Source: Fimiplasma intestinipullorum
GTDB taxonomy: Bacteria > Bacillota_I > Bacilli_A > Erysipelotrichales > Coprobacillaceae
Assembly (NCBI GenBank): GCA_018715065.1
Contig: DVMJ01000020.1
Coordinates: 1-29,981 of the forward strand
Direction of reading: 5' to 3'
Length of the DNA: 29,981 nt
Below, in pieces: positions 1 to 7,230 of the stretch. The notes under the pieces were generated by a model, which saw only the letters and a program-made list of their open reading frames with translations, ran no database searches and was not told where the DNA came from. Positions within the stretch are counted from its first letter, which is position 1. Every line of letters begins with the position of its first letter. The position numbers were made by a program, and so were the translations under genes.

Positions 1-128
1 TTTTTCCCTTTCACGCGCCGGGAAGTCCTTTTATAAAGGTAATAGGAATCCCCGATTTTCTTGACTGTCGTCCCTCTGGTTCTAAACTTTTGAACCCAAT
101 CCGGATATTTTTTCTGTGTTAAAGGCAT
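1..128 (-). CDS. Transposase, N-terminal fragment cut by the window edge
   Basis: The minus strand opens with ATG at 128-126 behind a strong ribosome binding site (AAAGGAGGG at 142-134) and stays open for 42 codons to the window edge. The protein begins MPLTQKKYPDWVQKFRTRG and is rich in Lys, Arg and Tyr. From memory this matches the start of a transposase family common in Erysipelotrichaceae genomes, where the basic N-terminus precedes a DDE core. The catalytic part would lie outside the window, so neither family nor integrity can be checked here. The AT-rich DNA to its right (to about 250) would be the end of the element. Confidence 0.6.
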   Translation of the reverse strand, partial: MPLTQKKYPDWVQKFRTRGTTVKKIGDSYYLYKRTSRRVKGK

Positions 129-151
129 ACGTACCCTCCTTTCGATATAGA

Positions 152-187
152 GGTATAATATACCCCTACTATATAGTATATTATACC
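152..187. repeat. Perfect 12-bp inverted repeat with nested palindrome before the transposase start
   Basis: GGTATAATATAC at 152-163 is the exact reverse complement of GTATATTATACC at 176-187, with a 12-base gap. The gap overlaps a second perfect palindrome, TACTATATAGTA (167-178). The element holds several TATAAT-like hexamers on both strands and lies 10 bases upstream of the transposase ribosome binding site. It could be the promoter/operator region of the insertion sequence or part of its terminal structure. Confidence 0.6.
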
Positions 188-200
188 ATTAAACAACAAA

Positions 201-250
201 AAAATCGAGGAATATGTAGCATTTGTATAGCTAATTTATTCCTCGATTTT
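201..250. terminator. Long hairpin, 14-bp stem (IS edge or terminator)
   Basis: AAAATCGAGGAATA (201-214) pairs perfectly with TATTCCTCGATTTT (237-250) around a 22-base loop. The plus-strand side runs into a T-rich tract (251-270), so it could end transcription from left to right. The minus-strand side also ends in a T-rich run. It probably marks the border of the mobile element whose transposase starts at 128. Confidence 0.55.
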
Positions 251-1140
251 ACTTTCTTTTTTCTTTATTTCAATTTCTTCATGAAACAACCCTGTGCACG
301 CTTTTGAACCTTCGGATACATCCAGTGCTTAAAATGTAAAAATCAATGCATTTATCGCGACGATAAAAAATGGCTGAACCTGTCTTATGAGAAGGTTGAT
401 CAACGTTAAATGCAAATGCTTTATCGATCATTATTTTTCAAAAATAGGCTTCCTAAAATGGGTTACATTTTCTTTTCTGTTATTGGCGATTTTTTTATTT
501 CTTATGATTAGTAAAAAGGCGAATGCGCAACCGATCGATGTCATTATTTCTGATACGTCTTTTAGAGTTGGTTCCCTGTTTTTTCTTATTGCATCTGATC
601 TGGATTTTTACTGTGATCTCTTTTTGAATAGATTCAATCGGTATTCTCTTAAGCTTTTTCATATTTACATGCTTCCTTTTTTGATTTCTTTATGACTCAT
701 TTATATTTTTTAGGGTATTTCTTTGCTCGTATCCTGTTATTATGATTTCCTGATTATGCTGCACGATCTCTCATCATCATTCTGATCCGTGATGATAAGA
801 GATAAAACCTTATTTCATTGACTACTCACATTCTGTTTAAGCAGGTTTACTATTTGCACGTAAAACGGCAAAAATGGAATACTTTTCCTAGCTATAGCAA
901 TCCCTTTGTTAATATCACCTTTTTGAAAGAAATATTTTGTTCTTTTTTGGCTATAGGACAAAATGATTGCCGATCTATCCTGTGAGTTATAAGCAAGCCC
1001 AGTAAAATAAAGTGTCTTGATTACGCGTGTGGAATATCAGGTAAGATCGTATTTTTCAATTCCCGTCTTCTATGGAATTTAACTTTTCACTTAACAGGAT
1101 ATACTTTTTTAAGAATATGATTTTCCAATTGATGTCTTCT
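251..1140. other. AT-rich intergenic region with no convincing gene
   Basis: About 900 bases lack a well-supported gene. The only longer frame is 387-695. Structures visible include a 7-bp hairpin TTTATCG-CGA-CGATAAA at 351-367, a GTTGATCAAC palindrome at 398-407, and a stronger hairpin at 766-803 (14-bp arms, one mismatch, 10-base loop) followed by an A-rich rather than T-rich tract. Base composition differs from the central genes, which fits decayed mobile DNA. Confidence 0.5.
387..695 (+). CDS. Doubtful hypothetical membrane ORF (102 aa)
   Basis: This frame encodes a basic N-terminus with two Cys (KCKC), a strongly hydrophobic stretch at about residues 23-42, then KKANAQPID, and further hydrophobic segments around 60-75 and 88-102. 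That reads like the start of a small membrane or secreted protein. No ribosome binding site precedes the ATG, no terminator follows closely, and the DNA is AT-rich and next to an insertion-sequence end. It may be the truncated 5' part of a membrane protein gene or a chance ORF. I do not recognise a family. Confidence 0.2.
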   Translation: MRRLINVKCKCFIDHYFSKIGFLKWVTFSFLLLAIFLFLMISKKANAQPIDVIISDTSFRVGSLFFLIASDLDFYCDLFLNRFNRYSLKLFHIYMLPFLISL

Positions 1141-1143
1141 ATG
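1052..1143 (+). repeat. Imperfect 23-bp direct repeat (69-base period) in a promoter region
   Basis: The 23 bases at 1052-1074 recur at 1121-1143 with 19 of 23 identical; both copies share CAATT and GTCTTCTATG. The right copy supplies the sequence just upstream of the TATAAT box of the downstream membrane-protein gene. The left copy is followed by GGAATTT instead, so it looks like a decayed duplicate promoter or a repeated regulator site. Confidence 0.6.
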
Positions 1144-1150
1144 TTATAAT
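1142..1150 (+). promoter_or_regulatory. Extended -10 promoter of the DUF975-like gene
   Basis: TGTTATAAT (1142-1150) is a perfect -10 hexamer with the TG extension. The -35 region (TTTCCA at 1122-1127, 17-base spacer) is weak, as is usual with extended -10 promoters. The gene starts 24 bases downstream behind AGGAGGT. Confidence 0.7.
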
Positions 1151-1173
1151 AGGGATATTCAGGAGGTACTATC

Positions 1174-2043
1174 ATGAAGAGTGTGAAAGAAATTCGAAGT
1201 GAAGCGAATATGCTATATACAAAAAGCAGTCACTATATTGTGGCAACATTCATTGTTGTTGGTGTGATCATGGCTTTTGCTTCATCTCTGATGTCTGTAT
1301 TGGGTGTTCAATTTAACCTTCCGTTGTTGTTCTTAGCTGCGGTCTTATTTGGACCCGTACAATATGGAACGATCAAAGCGAGCCTTTTGGCCTATAACCG
1401 CCAGGCGCGACAAGTGACGACTGCAAAATTCAGTTTACTGGGATTCCGTCACTATTTTAAAATTTTCCTGCCTTTTGTTGGGCGTAGTGTCTTTATTTAT
1501 GCTATTGAGGCATTGCTGATTGTAGGCTTCTGTTTGATAGCTAGTCAGGCCGATCATCTGATGATGTTTTTAGAAGCTGTTTTAGGTGGCCAGTTTGATT
1601 TGCTGTTATCGGATGGTCATTTGATTGTGAATGCTGCAGCGATTGTCATGATTGTGATCACAGTTGTTGTCGGTTTTGTATTGGAGTCTTATCTGGCTTT
1701 ATCTTACTATTTTGCAGTGGATCATGAAGTCGGTTTGATTCGTTCAATGCGCATGTCCTTCCGTTCAATGCGGGGCTTCTTTTGGGATTATATCTGGTTA
1801 AGAATTACCTATTTACCTTATGCGCTGGCAACAGCGATCATTGCCGGTGTTGTTTCACGTGCTTTTACTACCATGTTCCAGCAGCTGATCAGTATGATGC
1901 CAGGGGTGCCGATCCTTTTCTTCAATATTCTCCTGGTTGCAATCGTGGCATTTATTAATACGCTGGTTTCGGTCATGATCTACCGCGTGAAGGAAGATCT
2001 GGCAATTACAGTCTTCTATAAAGAATTAGATGTTTTAGAGTAA
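1174..2043 (+). CDS. DUF975-like integral membrane protein
   Basis: This 289-aa protein starts with a short cytoplasmic segment (MKSVKEIRSEAN) and then has about six hydrophobic segments (roughly residues 22-42, 48-62, 108-128, 152-178, 210-230 and 245-270). The layout, and the repeated basic FRSMRGFFWDYIW-type stretch before a late membrane segment, resemble DUF975/YckC-like membrane proteins of Firmicutes, whose biochemical role is not known. A good ribosome binding site (AGGAGGT, 1160-1166) fixes the start. It forms its own transcription unit, with an extended -10 promoter upstream and a terminator starting in its stop codon. The family call is by general appearance, so moderate confidence; that it is a real membrane protein is secure. 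Confidence 0.65.
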   Translation: MKSVKEIRSEANMLYTKSSHYIVATFIVVGVIMAFASSLMSVLGVQFNLPLLFLAAVLFGPVQYGTIKASLLAYNRQARQVTTAKFSLLGFRHYFKIFLPFVGRSVFIYAIEALLIVGFCLIASQADHLMMFLEAVLGGQFDLLLSDGHLIVNAAAIVMIVITVVVGFVLESYLALSYYFAVDHEVGLIRSMRMSFRSMRGFFWDYIWLRITYLPYALATAIIAGVVSRAFTTMFQQLISMMPGVPILFFNILLVAIVAFINTLVSVMIYRVKEDLAITVFYKELDVLE

Positions 2044-2069
2044 GAGATAGGGAAACTTATCTCTTTTTT
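2042..2069 (+). terminator. Intrinsic terminator of the DUF975-like gene
   Basis: AAGAGATA (2042-2049) pairs with TATCTCTT (2058-2065), followed by a T-run to 2069. The stem begins at the second base of the stop codon TAA (2041-2043). The ribosome binding site of the next gene (GAGGAGGG) starts at once after the T-run, so the Nudix gene may be expressed mainly by read-through. Confidence 0.75.
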
Positions 2070-2085
2070 GAGGAGGGATGAAGAG

Positions 2086-2577
2086 ATGGATCAGGATTGT
2101 GGATTTCAAAAAGGAGAAACCTGGTTCTATTATCGTGTAGCTGCTTTTATCATCGAAGAACAATGTCTGTTGATGGCATGGGACCCTCAAAAAGCGATGT
2201 ATGTTCCTCTTGGGGGCGGTGTTCATTTGCATGAGAGTGGGACAGATGCCCTGCGTCGACAGGTATATGAAGAGACGGGGATCCATTATGAGGTCAAACG
2301 TCTGGCGGAGGTTCATGAACATTTTTATGAGGGCAAAACAGCTTCGCTGACAGGGTTGACGTGTCATGAGATGACATTGTATTACCTGATGAAATCGAAG
2401 GGGAAGCGGTTCTGGCTTGATCCGATGACTTCCCAGGAAAGACATCTATCTTTGGAGTGGCTGAAGCTAGAAAAGATCCATCAGTATCCATTGGATCCTT
2501 CTTTCCCGCTTGCCTGGTTTGATCGGATGCCTCGTGAGGTACAGTATCAGGTCTTTGATGAGCGGGACTCAAAATAA
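2086..2577 (+). CDS. Nudix hydrolase (variant box)
   Basis: This 163-aa protein has a Nudix box at about residues 45-67: GGGVHLHESGTD followed by ALRRQVYEETGI. It fits GX5EX7REUXEEXGU except that the usual RE is RQ, so one acidic residue near the metal site is replaced; the EE pair that binds metal is intact. Such proteins hydrolyse nucleoside diphosphates linked to another group; the substrate cannot be read from the sequence. An upstream in-frame TTG at 2068 exists, but GAGGAGGG (2070-2077) sits 8 bases before ATG 2086, which is the better start. It lies directly behind the terminator of the membrane-protein gene. No terminator is obvious after its stop, and the thioredoxin gene follows after 62 bases. 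Confidence 0.8.
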   Translation: MDQDCGFQKGETWFYYRVAAFIIEEQCLLMAWDPQKAMYVPLGGGVHLHESGTDALRRQVYEETGIHYEVKRLAEVHEHFYEGKTASLTGLTCHEMTLYYLMKSKGKRFWLDPMTSQERHLSLEWLKLEKIHQYPLDPSFPLAWFDRMPREVQYQVFDERDSK

Positions 2578-2639
2578 TCAAGCCTTTTATTTGTCTAAAT
2601 TAAAAAAATGTGCAATACTATAGGTGTGAGGTGAGTTTG

Positions 2640-2948
2640 ATGAAAATTGTAAATGAAAAAAGTTTTGATGAAACGATTGCTAATGGTGTGGTTTTAGTGG
2701 ATTTCTTTGCCACCTGGTGTGGGCCATGCCGTATGGTCGCGCCGGTTTTGGAAGAGTTAGCTGAAAAGTATGCCGGAAGAATGGAAATCGTGAAGGTCGA
2801 TGTCGATCAGTCTCAGTCTTTAGCGATGCGCTTTGGTGTTCAGTCTATTCCGACGTTATTGTTATTCAAAAATGGGGCATTACAGGAAACTCAGATCGGA
2901 TTTGCTGGTGGACCTCAGATTGAAGCCATGATCAATAAATATCTATAA
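2640..2948 (+). CDS. trxA: Thioredoxin
   Basis: A full-length 102-aa thioredoxin. It has the FFATWCGPC redox motif (Cys at about residues 29 and 32), the conserved Asp-25-like residue in VLVDFFATW, the cis-proline loop SIPTLLLF and the C-terminal GGPQIEAMI helix. It reduces disulfides in cytoplasmic proteins such as ribonucleotide reductase, using electrons from thioredoxin reductase, which is not in this window. The start is ATG 2640, preceded by GAGGTGAG; a longer frame from 2610 has no support. The gene ends in a strong terminator and faces the SRAP gene convergently. Confidence 0.95.
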   Translation: MKIVNEKSFDETIANGVVLVDFFATWCGPCRMVAPVLEELAEKYAGRMEIVKVDVDQSQSLAMRFGVQSIPTLLLFKNGALQETQIGFAGGPQIEAMINKYL

Positions 2949-2971
2949 GCAGGAGGGTCTCCTGCTTTTTT
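2947..2971 (+). terminator. Intrinsic terminator after thioredoxin
   Basis: AAGCAGGAG (2947-2955), a three-base loop, CTCCTGCTT (2959-2967), then T to 2971. The stem starts at the second base of the stop codon (2946-2948). Confidence 0.9.
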
Positions 2972-3019
2972 GATGGCTGAAAGACGGGACGAGTGGAGAA
3001 GACAGCTGCTTGCAATGCG

Positions 3020-3042
3020 AAAAAAGCAGCCTTAATCTGCTT
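3020..3042 (-). terminator. Terminator of the SRAP/lipid kinase unit
   Basis: On the minus strand AAGCAG (3042-3037) pairs with CTGCTT (3029-3024) around a 7-base loop, followed by a T-run to 3020. The stop codon of the SRAP gene lies in the loop. Confidence 0.7.
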
Positions 3043-3595
3043 TGACTGCTTCGTGTTTGAGATGAATCTGCTGGTTTTGAAGTAAGTTCTCGGCAAGCTG
3101 GCTGTCAAATAACCAGTCCTTAAACTGACTTGTTTCGATCATGACAGGCATGCGATGATGGACTGCTTTCACGGGTTCTTTGGCTGCGGTGGTGGTGATC
3201 AGCACTTCCTGATTGGGAGTATAGATGCCGGCAAAATAGAGGGTCGGTTCGGTCTGGCTCTCAAAACGATATGCCATCTTCTGTTTGGTCCATTCATAAA
3301 AACCAGTTGCCGGAATCAAACAGCGACGAAGCCTAAAATGATCCTGGAAAAAAGGTTTTTGAACAATGGTCTCACTACGGGCATTGATCAGGCGCTTTTT
3401 TTGGAAAGGGATTCCCCAACGCATATAGCAGGCATAGATCCGACCACGCTCACCAAAAAGGACCGGTACCATTTCACCTGGATAAAAATCGCCCTCATGA
3501 GCCTGAATCTCAGGCTGTCGGCGACTGGCTTTGGTAAAGATTTCCTGGATCTTAGGGTCTTGACGATTGAGGTAAATATAAAATCGACCACACAT
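3032..3595 (-). CDS. SOS response-associated peptidase (SRAP/YedK/HMCES family)
   Basis: This 187-aa protein begins MCGRF, giving the catalytic Cys2 once Met is removed. Family members use it to form a thiazolidine crosslink with abasic sites in single-stranded DNA, protecting them during replication. The other key residues are present: NARSE (Asn71-Arg73-Glu75), GFYEW with the catalytic Glu near 101, and HHRMPV with the catalytic His near 146-147. Its length is slightly short for bacterial YedK (about 220). The ATG at 3595 lies one base after the stop of the lipid kinase gene, so it is probably translated from the same mRNA. Nothing in the DNA indicates LexA control. Confidence 0.93.
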   Translation of the reverse strand: MCGRFYIYLNRQDPKIQEIFTKASRRQPEIQAHEGDFYPGEMVPVLFGERGRIYACYMRWGIPFQKKRLINARSETIVQKPFFQDHFRLRRCLIPATGFYEWTKQKMAYRFESQTEPTLYFAGIYTPNQEVLITTTAAKEPVKAVHHRMPVMIETSQFKDWLFDSQLAENLLQNQQIHLKHEAVKAD

Positions 3596-3596
3596 C

Positions 3597-4505
3597 TTAG
3601 TTTTTCTTTCGCGCTGGAATCACGATACGCAGCACTTGTTGGATGTTTTCGATGGTCACAGGAAAATGAGGTCCGATCTCGCCATCGACATCCAGTTTTA
3701 AATCTTTATTAGGCGAATCAATCGTAATGGACCTGGCCTGGAACGAATTGACAAAAGGACTTTCCAGGTGTTTGTTGAGCAGGATATCCTTCGATAATGC
3801 AATCATATCTGTGAGTTCACATTTGCGAACGACCATGACATCGAAGAGTCCGTCACTGACATGTGCGCGTGGATTGATTTGTTTGAATCCACCTACACTT
3901 TTGGTATTCGAAACCAGTATCATGATGGCCTCCTCTTCCATTTTTTGTCCATCAGCTTCTATTTTCAGGGGGATGCTGTTAAAAAGTTCAGGCAGTGCGC
4001 CAACGCCTTCCAGATAATAGGCAAAAGCACCTAAGCGTGCTTTTTTGTCTTTAGGTACCTTAAAACTGATATCGGTAAAAGCACCGGCTGCAACCACATT
4101 GGCAAAATAAGCATCACCGATCCGCCCCACGTCTACGTATCTGGTTTGAAAATCATCAATCATCCGACAAAAGGCTTCCGGCGTTTTCGGAAGGTGTAAG
4201 TAATTGGCAAAATCATTGACAGTTCCTCCGGCAATGATCGCCAGTGGGATATCGCAGCCACTGGTAATGATCCCACCGATGACTTCATTGACAGTGCCAT
4301 CGCCCCCTACGGCTACGACAAAGTCATAATCTCTGGGCTGTAATATTTTGGCTCGTAAAAAAGCATCATCCTTTTTCTGCGTATAAAAAACATCCACTTC
4401 TTTCAGTTTTTGCATCAAAGACAAGCGACCAATGATCTTCTCTAGCTGAGGGCGCATATTTTGTCTTCCTGATGAAGGATTGATAATAAATAGTGCACGC
4501 ATCAT
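3597..4505 (-). CDS. YegS/diacylglycerol-kinase-like lipid kinase
   Basis: A 302-aa diacylglycerol kinase catalytic-domain protein. It has the N-terminal INPSSG loop (residues 8-13), the nucleotide-binding VVAVGGDGTVNEVIGG motif near residue 60, GGTVNDFA, the DGLFD motif near 220 and the C-terminal DVDGE. Family members (YegS, DgkB, BmrU) phosphorylate diacylglycerol or related lipids at the membrane; DgkB-type enzymes recycle DAG from lipoteichoic acid synthesis. Two adjacent Met codons (4505 and 4502) can serve as start; AGGTG (4514-4510) is spaced better for 4502. It is the first gene of a two-gene unit with the SRAP gene. Promoter elements lie at 4559-4531 on the minus strand. Confidence 0.9.
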   Translation of the reverse strand: MMRALFIINPSSGRQNMRPQLEKIIGRLSLMQKLKEVDVFYTQKKDDAFLRAKILQPRDYDFVVAVGGDGTVNEVIGGIITSGCDIPLAIIAGGTVNDFANYLHLPKTPEAFCRMIDDFQTRYVDVGRIGDAYFANVVAAGAFTDISFKVPKDKKARLGAFAYYLEGVGALPELFNSIPLKIEADGQKMEEEAIMILVSNTKSVGGFKQINPRAHVSDGLFDVMVVRKCELTDMIALSKDILLNKHLESPFVNSFQARSITIDSPNKDLKLDVDGEIGPHFPVTIENIQQVLRIVIPARKKN

Positions 4506-4530
4506 TTTTCACCTACTTTTCCTATCCTTT

Positions 4531-4559
4531 ATCATAACATGAAATGACAGAATGTACAA
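4531..4559 (-). promoter_or_regulatory. Promoter of the lipid kinase/SRAP unit
   Basis: On the minus strand TTGTAC (4559-4554), a 17-base spacer and TATGAT (4536-4531), with a TG one base upstream of the -10 hexamer (extended -10). Confidence 0.6.
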
Positions 4560-4634
4560 TCAACATCATCTATCGAAAAAATATCTCTCAAGAATAAATA
4601 TGCCTGGTTAAAGACTGAACTTGGATACATTGGA

Positions 4635-4663
4635 TTGACAATTGCAGATGGAAAAGATAGAAT
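4635..4663 (+). promoter_or_regulatory. Sigma-A promoter of the aro operon
   Basis: TTGACA (4635-4640), exactly 17 bases, TAGAAT (4658-4663). The aroA start codon is 31 bases beyond the -10 box, too short a leader for a T-box or other riboswitch, so no attenuation control is visible. Confidence 0.85.
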
Positions 4664-4693
4664 GGGTTAAGCATAGAAGAGAGGTGAAAAAGC

Positions 4694-5887
4694 ATGAAGT
4701 TACGAATTGAACCCGTTTTTTTGAAAGGGAATTGCTATTTGCCCGCCAGCAAAAGTCTTTCCCATCGCGCTTTGATCATCGCCATGCTCAGTCGCGGGAT
4801 CAATCAGCTGAGGGGGATCCTTCATTGTGACGATACGCAGGCGACCCTCCAGGTCATTGAGGCTTTAGGTGGACACTATCACTGGCAGGAAGATCAGCTG
4901 TTTTTGGATTCACGTCAGATTCATTTAGAATCTGCGAGAACGCTGGAGGTCAATGCATCGGGGTCGACCTTGCGTTTCATGCTGCCCATCCTGCAGACTG
5001 TTGGCGGCGTGCATCGTTATCATATGCATCCCAGTTTAGCGCGGCGGACCTTAGCTGCTTATGAACCTTATTTTGAGATGTCGCGCCAGCAGGAGCGGCT
5101 TTGGGTCGATGGGAGGCTCAAGGCCGGTGAGATCATGATTGAAGCCAGTCAGAGCTCTCAGTTTGTCAGCGGCATGCTTTTTGCTTTACCATTGCTTGAT
5201 GCCCCTTCACGTCTTGTGCTGCAGGGAGAATGTGTTTCGGTACCCTATTATGAAATGACTTATCAGCTGCTGAAAGAAGCAGGGGTATCGCTCACCCGCC
5301 AAGATGCACGTACTTTTTTGATCGATCCTTCCAACTATCATTTTCATGATGGCATGCTGGAGGGGGACTGGTCTGCCGCTGCTTTTATAGAGGCTGCCAA
5401 TTTTCTGGGGATGTCGATCAATATTTTGAATCGTCCGACTTCCCAGCTGCAGGGGGATCGCGAGATCGTTCGTTTACTGCAACAGATCAGGCAGGGCTCT
5501 TGTCAGATGGATGTACGCGATGTTCCTGATCTCGTTCCGGCTTTGGCGCTGGCAATGGCACTGACACCCGGTCATTTTGAATTGAATCATGCAGCGCGCC
5601 TGAAAGACAAAGAAAGTAATCGTTTAGAGAGTGTCGCACATGAACTGAATGCCATGGGGGCAAAGATCACGGTTGCCCCTGACGGCTTAAGCATTGAGGG
5701 AGTGGATCATCTGCATGGGGCGCAGGTCGATGCCCATCAGGATCATCGTATCGCCATGATGCTCAGTATAGCTGCGTGTTTAGCCCAGGGTGAGACGATC
5801 CTGAACGGGGCTGAATGTGTGGCCAAGTCGTGGCCGCAGTATTTTACTGTTTTTAGACAGTTAGGAGGGAAATGTGATGAGTGCTAA
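4694..5887 (+). CDS. aroA: 3-phosphoshikimate 1-carboxyvinyltransferase (EPSP synthase)
   Basis: This 397-aa enzyme transfers enolpyruvyl from PEP to shikimate-3-phosphate. The sequence has SKSLSHRALI (Lys20, Ser21, Arg25 bind both substrates), SGSTLRFMLP for the usual NAGTAMR-like loop, SSQFVSGMLFALP, GDWSAAAFIEAANF, DVPDLVPALALAMA with the catalytic Asp, RLKDKESNRL, and HQDHRIAMML near the end. It is somewhat shorter than the roughly 430 residues usual for AroA. The altered substrate loop places it nearer the glyphosate-tolerant class II type than E. coli AroA, but this is only an impression. First gene of the aro operon, preceded by GAGAGGTG; its end overlaps aroC by 11 bases. Confidence 0.95.
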   Translation: MKLRIEPVFLKGNCYLPASKSLSHRALIIAMLSRGINQLRGILHCDDTQATLQVIEALGGHYHWQEDQLFLDSRQIHLESARTLEVNASGSTLRFMLPILQTVGGVHRYHMHPSLARRTLAAYEPYFEMSRQQERLWVDGRLKAGEIMIEASQSSQFVSGMLFALPLLDAPSRLVLQGECVSVPYYEMTYQLLKEAGVSLTRQDARTFLIDPSNYHFHDGMLEGDWSAAAFIEAANFLGMSINILNRPTSQLQGDREIVRLLQQIRQGSCQMDVRDVPDLVPALALAMALTPGHFELNHAARLKDKESNRLESVAHELNAMGAKITVAPDGLSIEGVDHLHGAQVDAHQDHRIAMMLSIAACLAQGETILNGAECVAKSWPQYFTVFRQLGGKCDEC

Positions 5888-6974
5888 CTGGGGCAAGCAT
5901 CTACAATTATCTATTTTTGGGGAAAGTCATCAGAGTGCTGTTGGCATCAATATTGCCGGACTGCCGGCCGGTTTTCGCCTGGATGAGGCCTATCTGCAAG
6001 CCTTTTTAGCGGCGCGCAGGCCCGGACGAGAAGGCACGAGCCAGCGAAGGGAGAGTGACCAATATCATATCTTATCAGGGCTTTATGAAGGTAGGCTGAC
6101 CGGCGCGCCTTTGTGTGTGATCTTTACAAACAATGATACGCATTCTGGCGATTATCGTCAATTAGCCAACCTGATGCGCCCGAGTCACAGTGATTATCCG
6201 GCATATGTGAGGTATCACGGCGCCAATGATGTGCGTGGTGGAGGGCATTTTTCGGCCCGGTTAACGGCACCGATCTGTTTTGCCGGTGCTTTAGTGATGT
6301 CCATTTTGAATACATATGGCATCCGTGTCGATGCGCATATTTTAAATATTGGGAAGATCCAGGATCTACGCTTTGAAGAAGAAAAAATGGCAGCTTATGA
6401 CGATCTTTATACTAAACCTTACCCGGTCTTAGATGATCAGCGTTTAGCGGACATGCTGGAAACGGTCAAGCAGGCGGCATCGTCTCAGGATTCGGTGGGT
6501 GGCAGCATTGAAGCTATGGTCAGTGGACTGCCCGTAGGTCTGGGGGAACCTTTCTTTGATTCTGTGGAGAGTACCCTTTCCCATTTGCTGTTCAGTATTC
6601 CAGCCTGCAAAGGGGTTATTTTTGGAGACGGACTGGCGATGAGCAGCGGGTATGGTTCAGCTTATAATGATCCTTATCAGTATCAGGAGGGGCAAGTGGT
6701 CACCTTAAGCAATCATAATGGGGGGATCTTAGGCGGCTTGACCAATGGAATGCCGGTGAGGGTAACGGCACTTTTTAAACCGACCCCATCCATTGCTCGG
6801 TCTCAGTCCACCATCAATGTCAAGACACATGAGAATGCAAGGCTCGCTTTAACTGGTCGACATGATCCCTGTGTCGTTTTACGGGCAGTTCCGATTGTGC
6901 GTGCCATGCTGAGTATTGGGATCTATGATCTATTATTAGAAAGATATGGAGGCGAATTTCATGGATTTAAATGA
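5877..6974 (+). CDS. aroC: Chorismate synthase
   Basis: This 365-aa FMN-dependent enzyme converts EPSP to chorismate. Diagnostic stretches are GESHQSAVGI near the start (family signature 1), RRPGREGTSQRRESD, the phosphate-binding region around GANDVRGGGHFSARLTAP, GGILGGLTNGMPV and RHDPCVVLRAVPI near the C-terminus. AGGAGGG (5863-5869) favours ATG 5877 over the GTG at 5874. It overlaps aroA upstream and the chorismate mutase gene downstream (14 bases), so translation is probably coupled through the operon. No flavin reductase is nearby. Confidence 0.96.
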   Translation: MSANWGKHLQLSIFGESHQSAVGINIAGLPAGFRLDEAYLQAFLAARRPGREGTSQRRESDQYHILSGLYEGRLTGAPLCVIFTNNDTHSGDYRQLANLMRPSHSDYPAYVRYHGANDVRGGGHFSARLTAPICFAGALVMSILNTYGIRVDAHILNIGKIQDLRFEEEKMAAYDDLYTKPYPVLDDQRLADMLETVKQAASSQDSVGGSIEAMVSGLPVGLGEPFFDSVESTLSHLLFSIPACKGVIFGDGLAMSSGYGSAYNDPYQYQEGQVVTLSNHNGGILGGLTNGMPVRVTALFKPTPSIARSQSTINVKTHENARLALTGRHDPCVVLRAVPIVRAMLSIGIYDLLLERYGGEFHGFK

Positions 6975-7230
6975 AGCAAGAAAAACCATCGATGCGATCG
7001 ACCAAGACATCGTGCGTTTATTTGAACAGCGCCTAGCCGTGAGTGAACAGATTGCGATATATAAAAAAGCGCATCATCTGGCGATCGAACAGCCTGCAAG
7101 AGAAGCGGCGGTCATCCAAAAAGCCATCGATCGACTGGATAACAAAGCTTATCGTGAAGATATCAAGGCTTTATTTGAAGCGATGATGGCGATTGGAAAA
7201 AAACGACAGAAGGAGATTATTGATTCATGA
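6961..7230 (+). CDS. Chorismate mutase, AroQ type, stand-alone
   Basis: This 89-aa all-helical protein matches the AroQ chorismate mutase domain. It has the helix-1 pattern ARKTIDAIDQDIVRLFEQR ending in the active-site Arg, then VSEQIAIYKK with the active-site Lys, and QPAREAAVI with the Arg-Glu pair that contacts the substrate. It converts chorismate to prephenate, committing it to Phe/Tyr. It is not fused to prephenate dehydratase or dehydrogenase, and neither is in the window. GGAGG (6949-6953) fixes ATG 6961; a longer frame from 6946 reads through this site. It overlaps aroC by 14 bases and aroK by 4 (ATGA). Confidence 0.93.
   Translation: MDLNEARKTIDAIDQDIVRLFEQRLAVSEQIAIYKKAHHLAIEQPAREAAVIQKAIDRLDNKAYREDIKALFEAMMAIGKKRQKEIIDS

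Noticed and set aside
2035..2445. 136-aa minus-strand ORF opposite the Nudix gene
   Set aside because: Lies antisense to a gene with a clear Nudix box and ribosome binding site; no recognisable domain.
3155..3712. 185-aa plus-strand ORF over the SRAP gene
   Set aside because: Antisense shadow of two genes with complete catalytic motifs.
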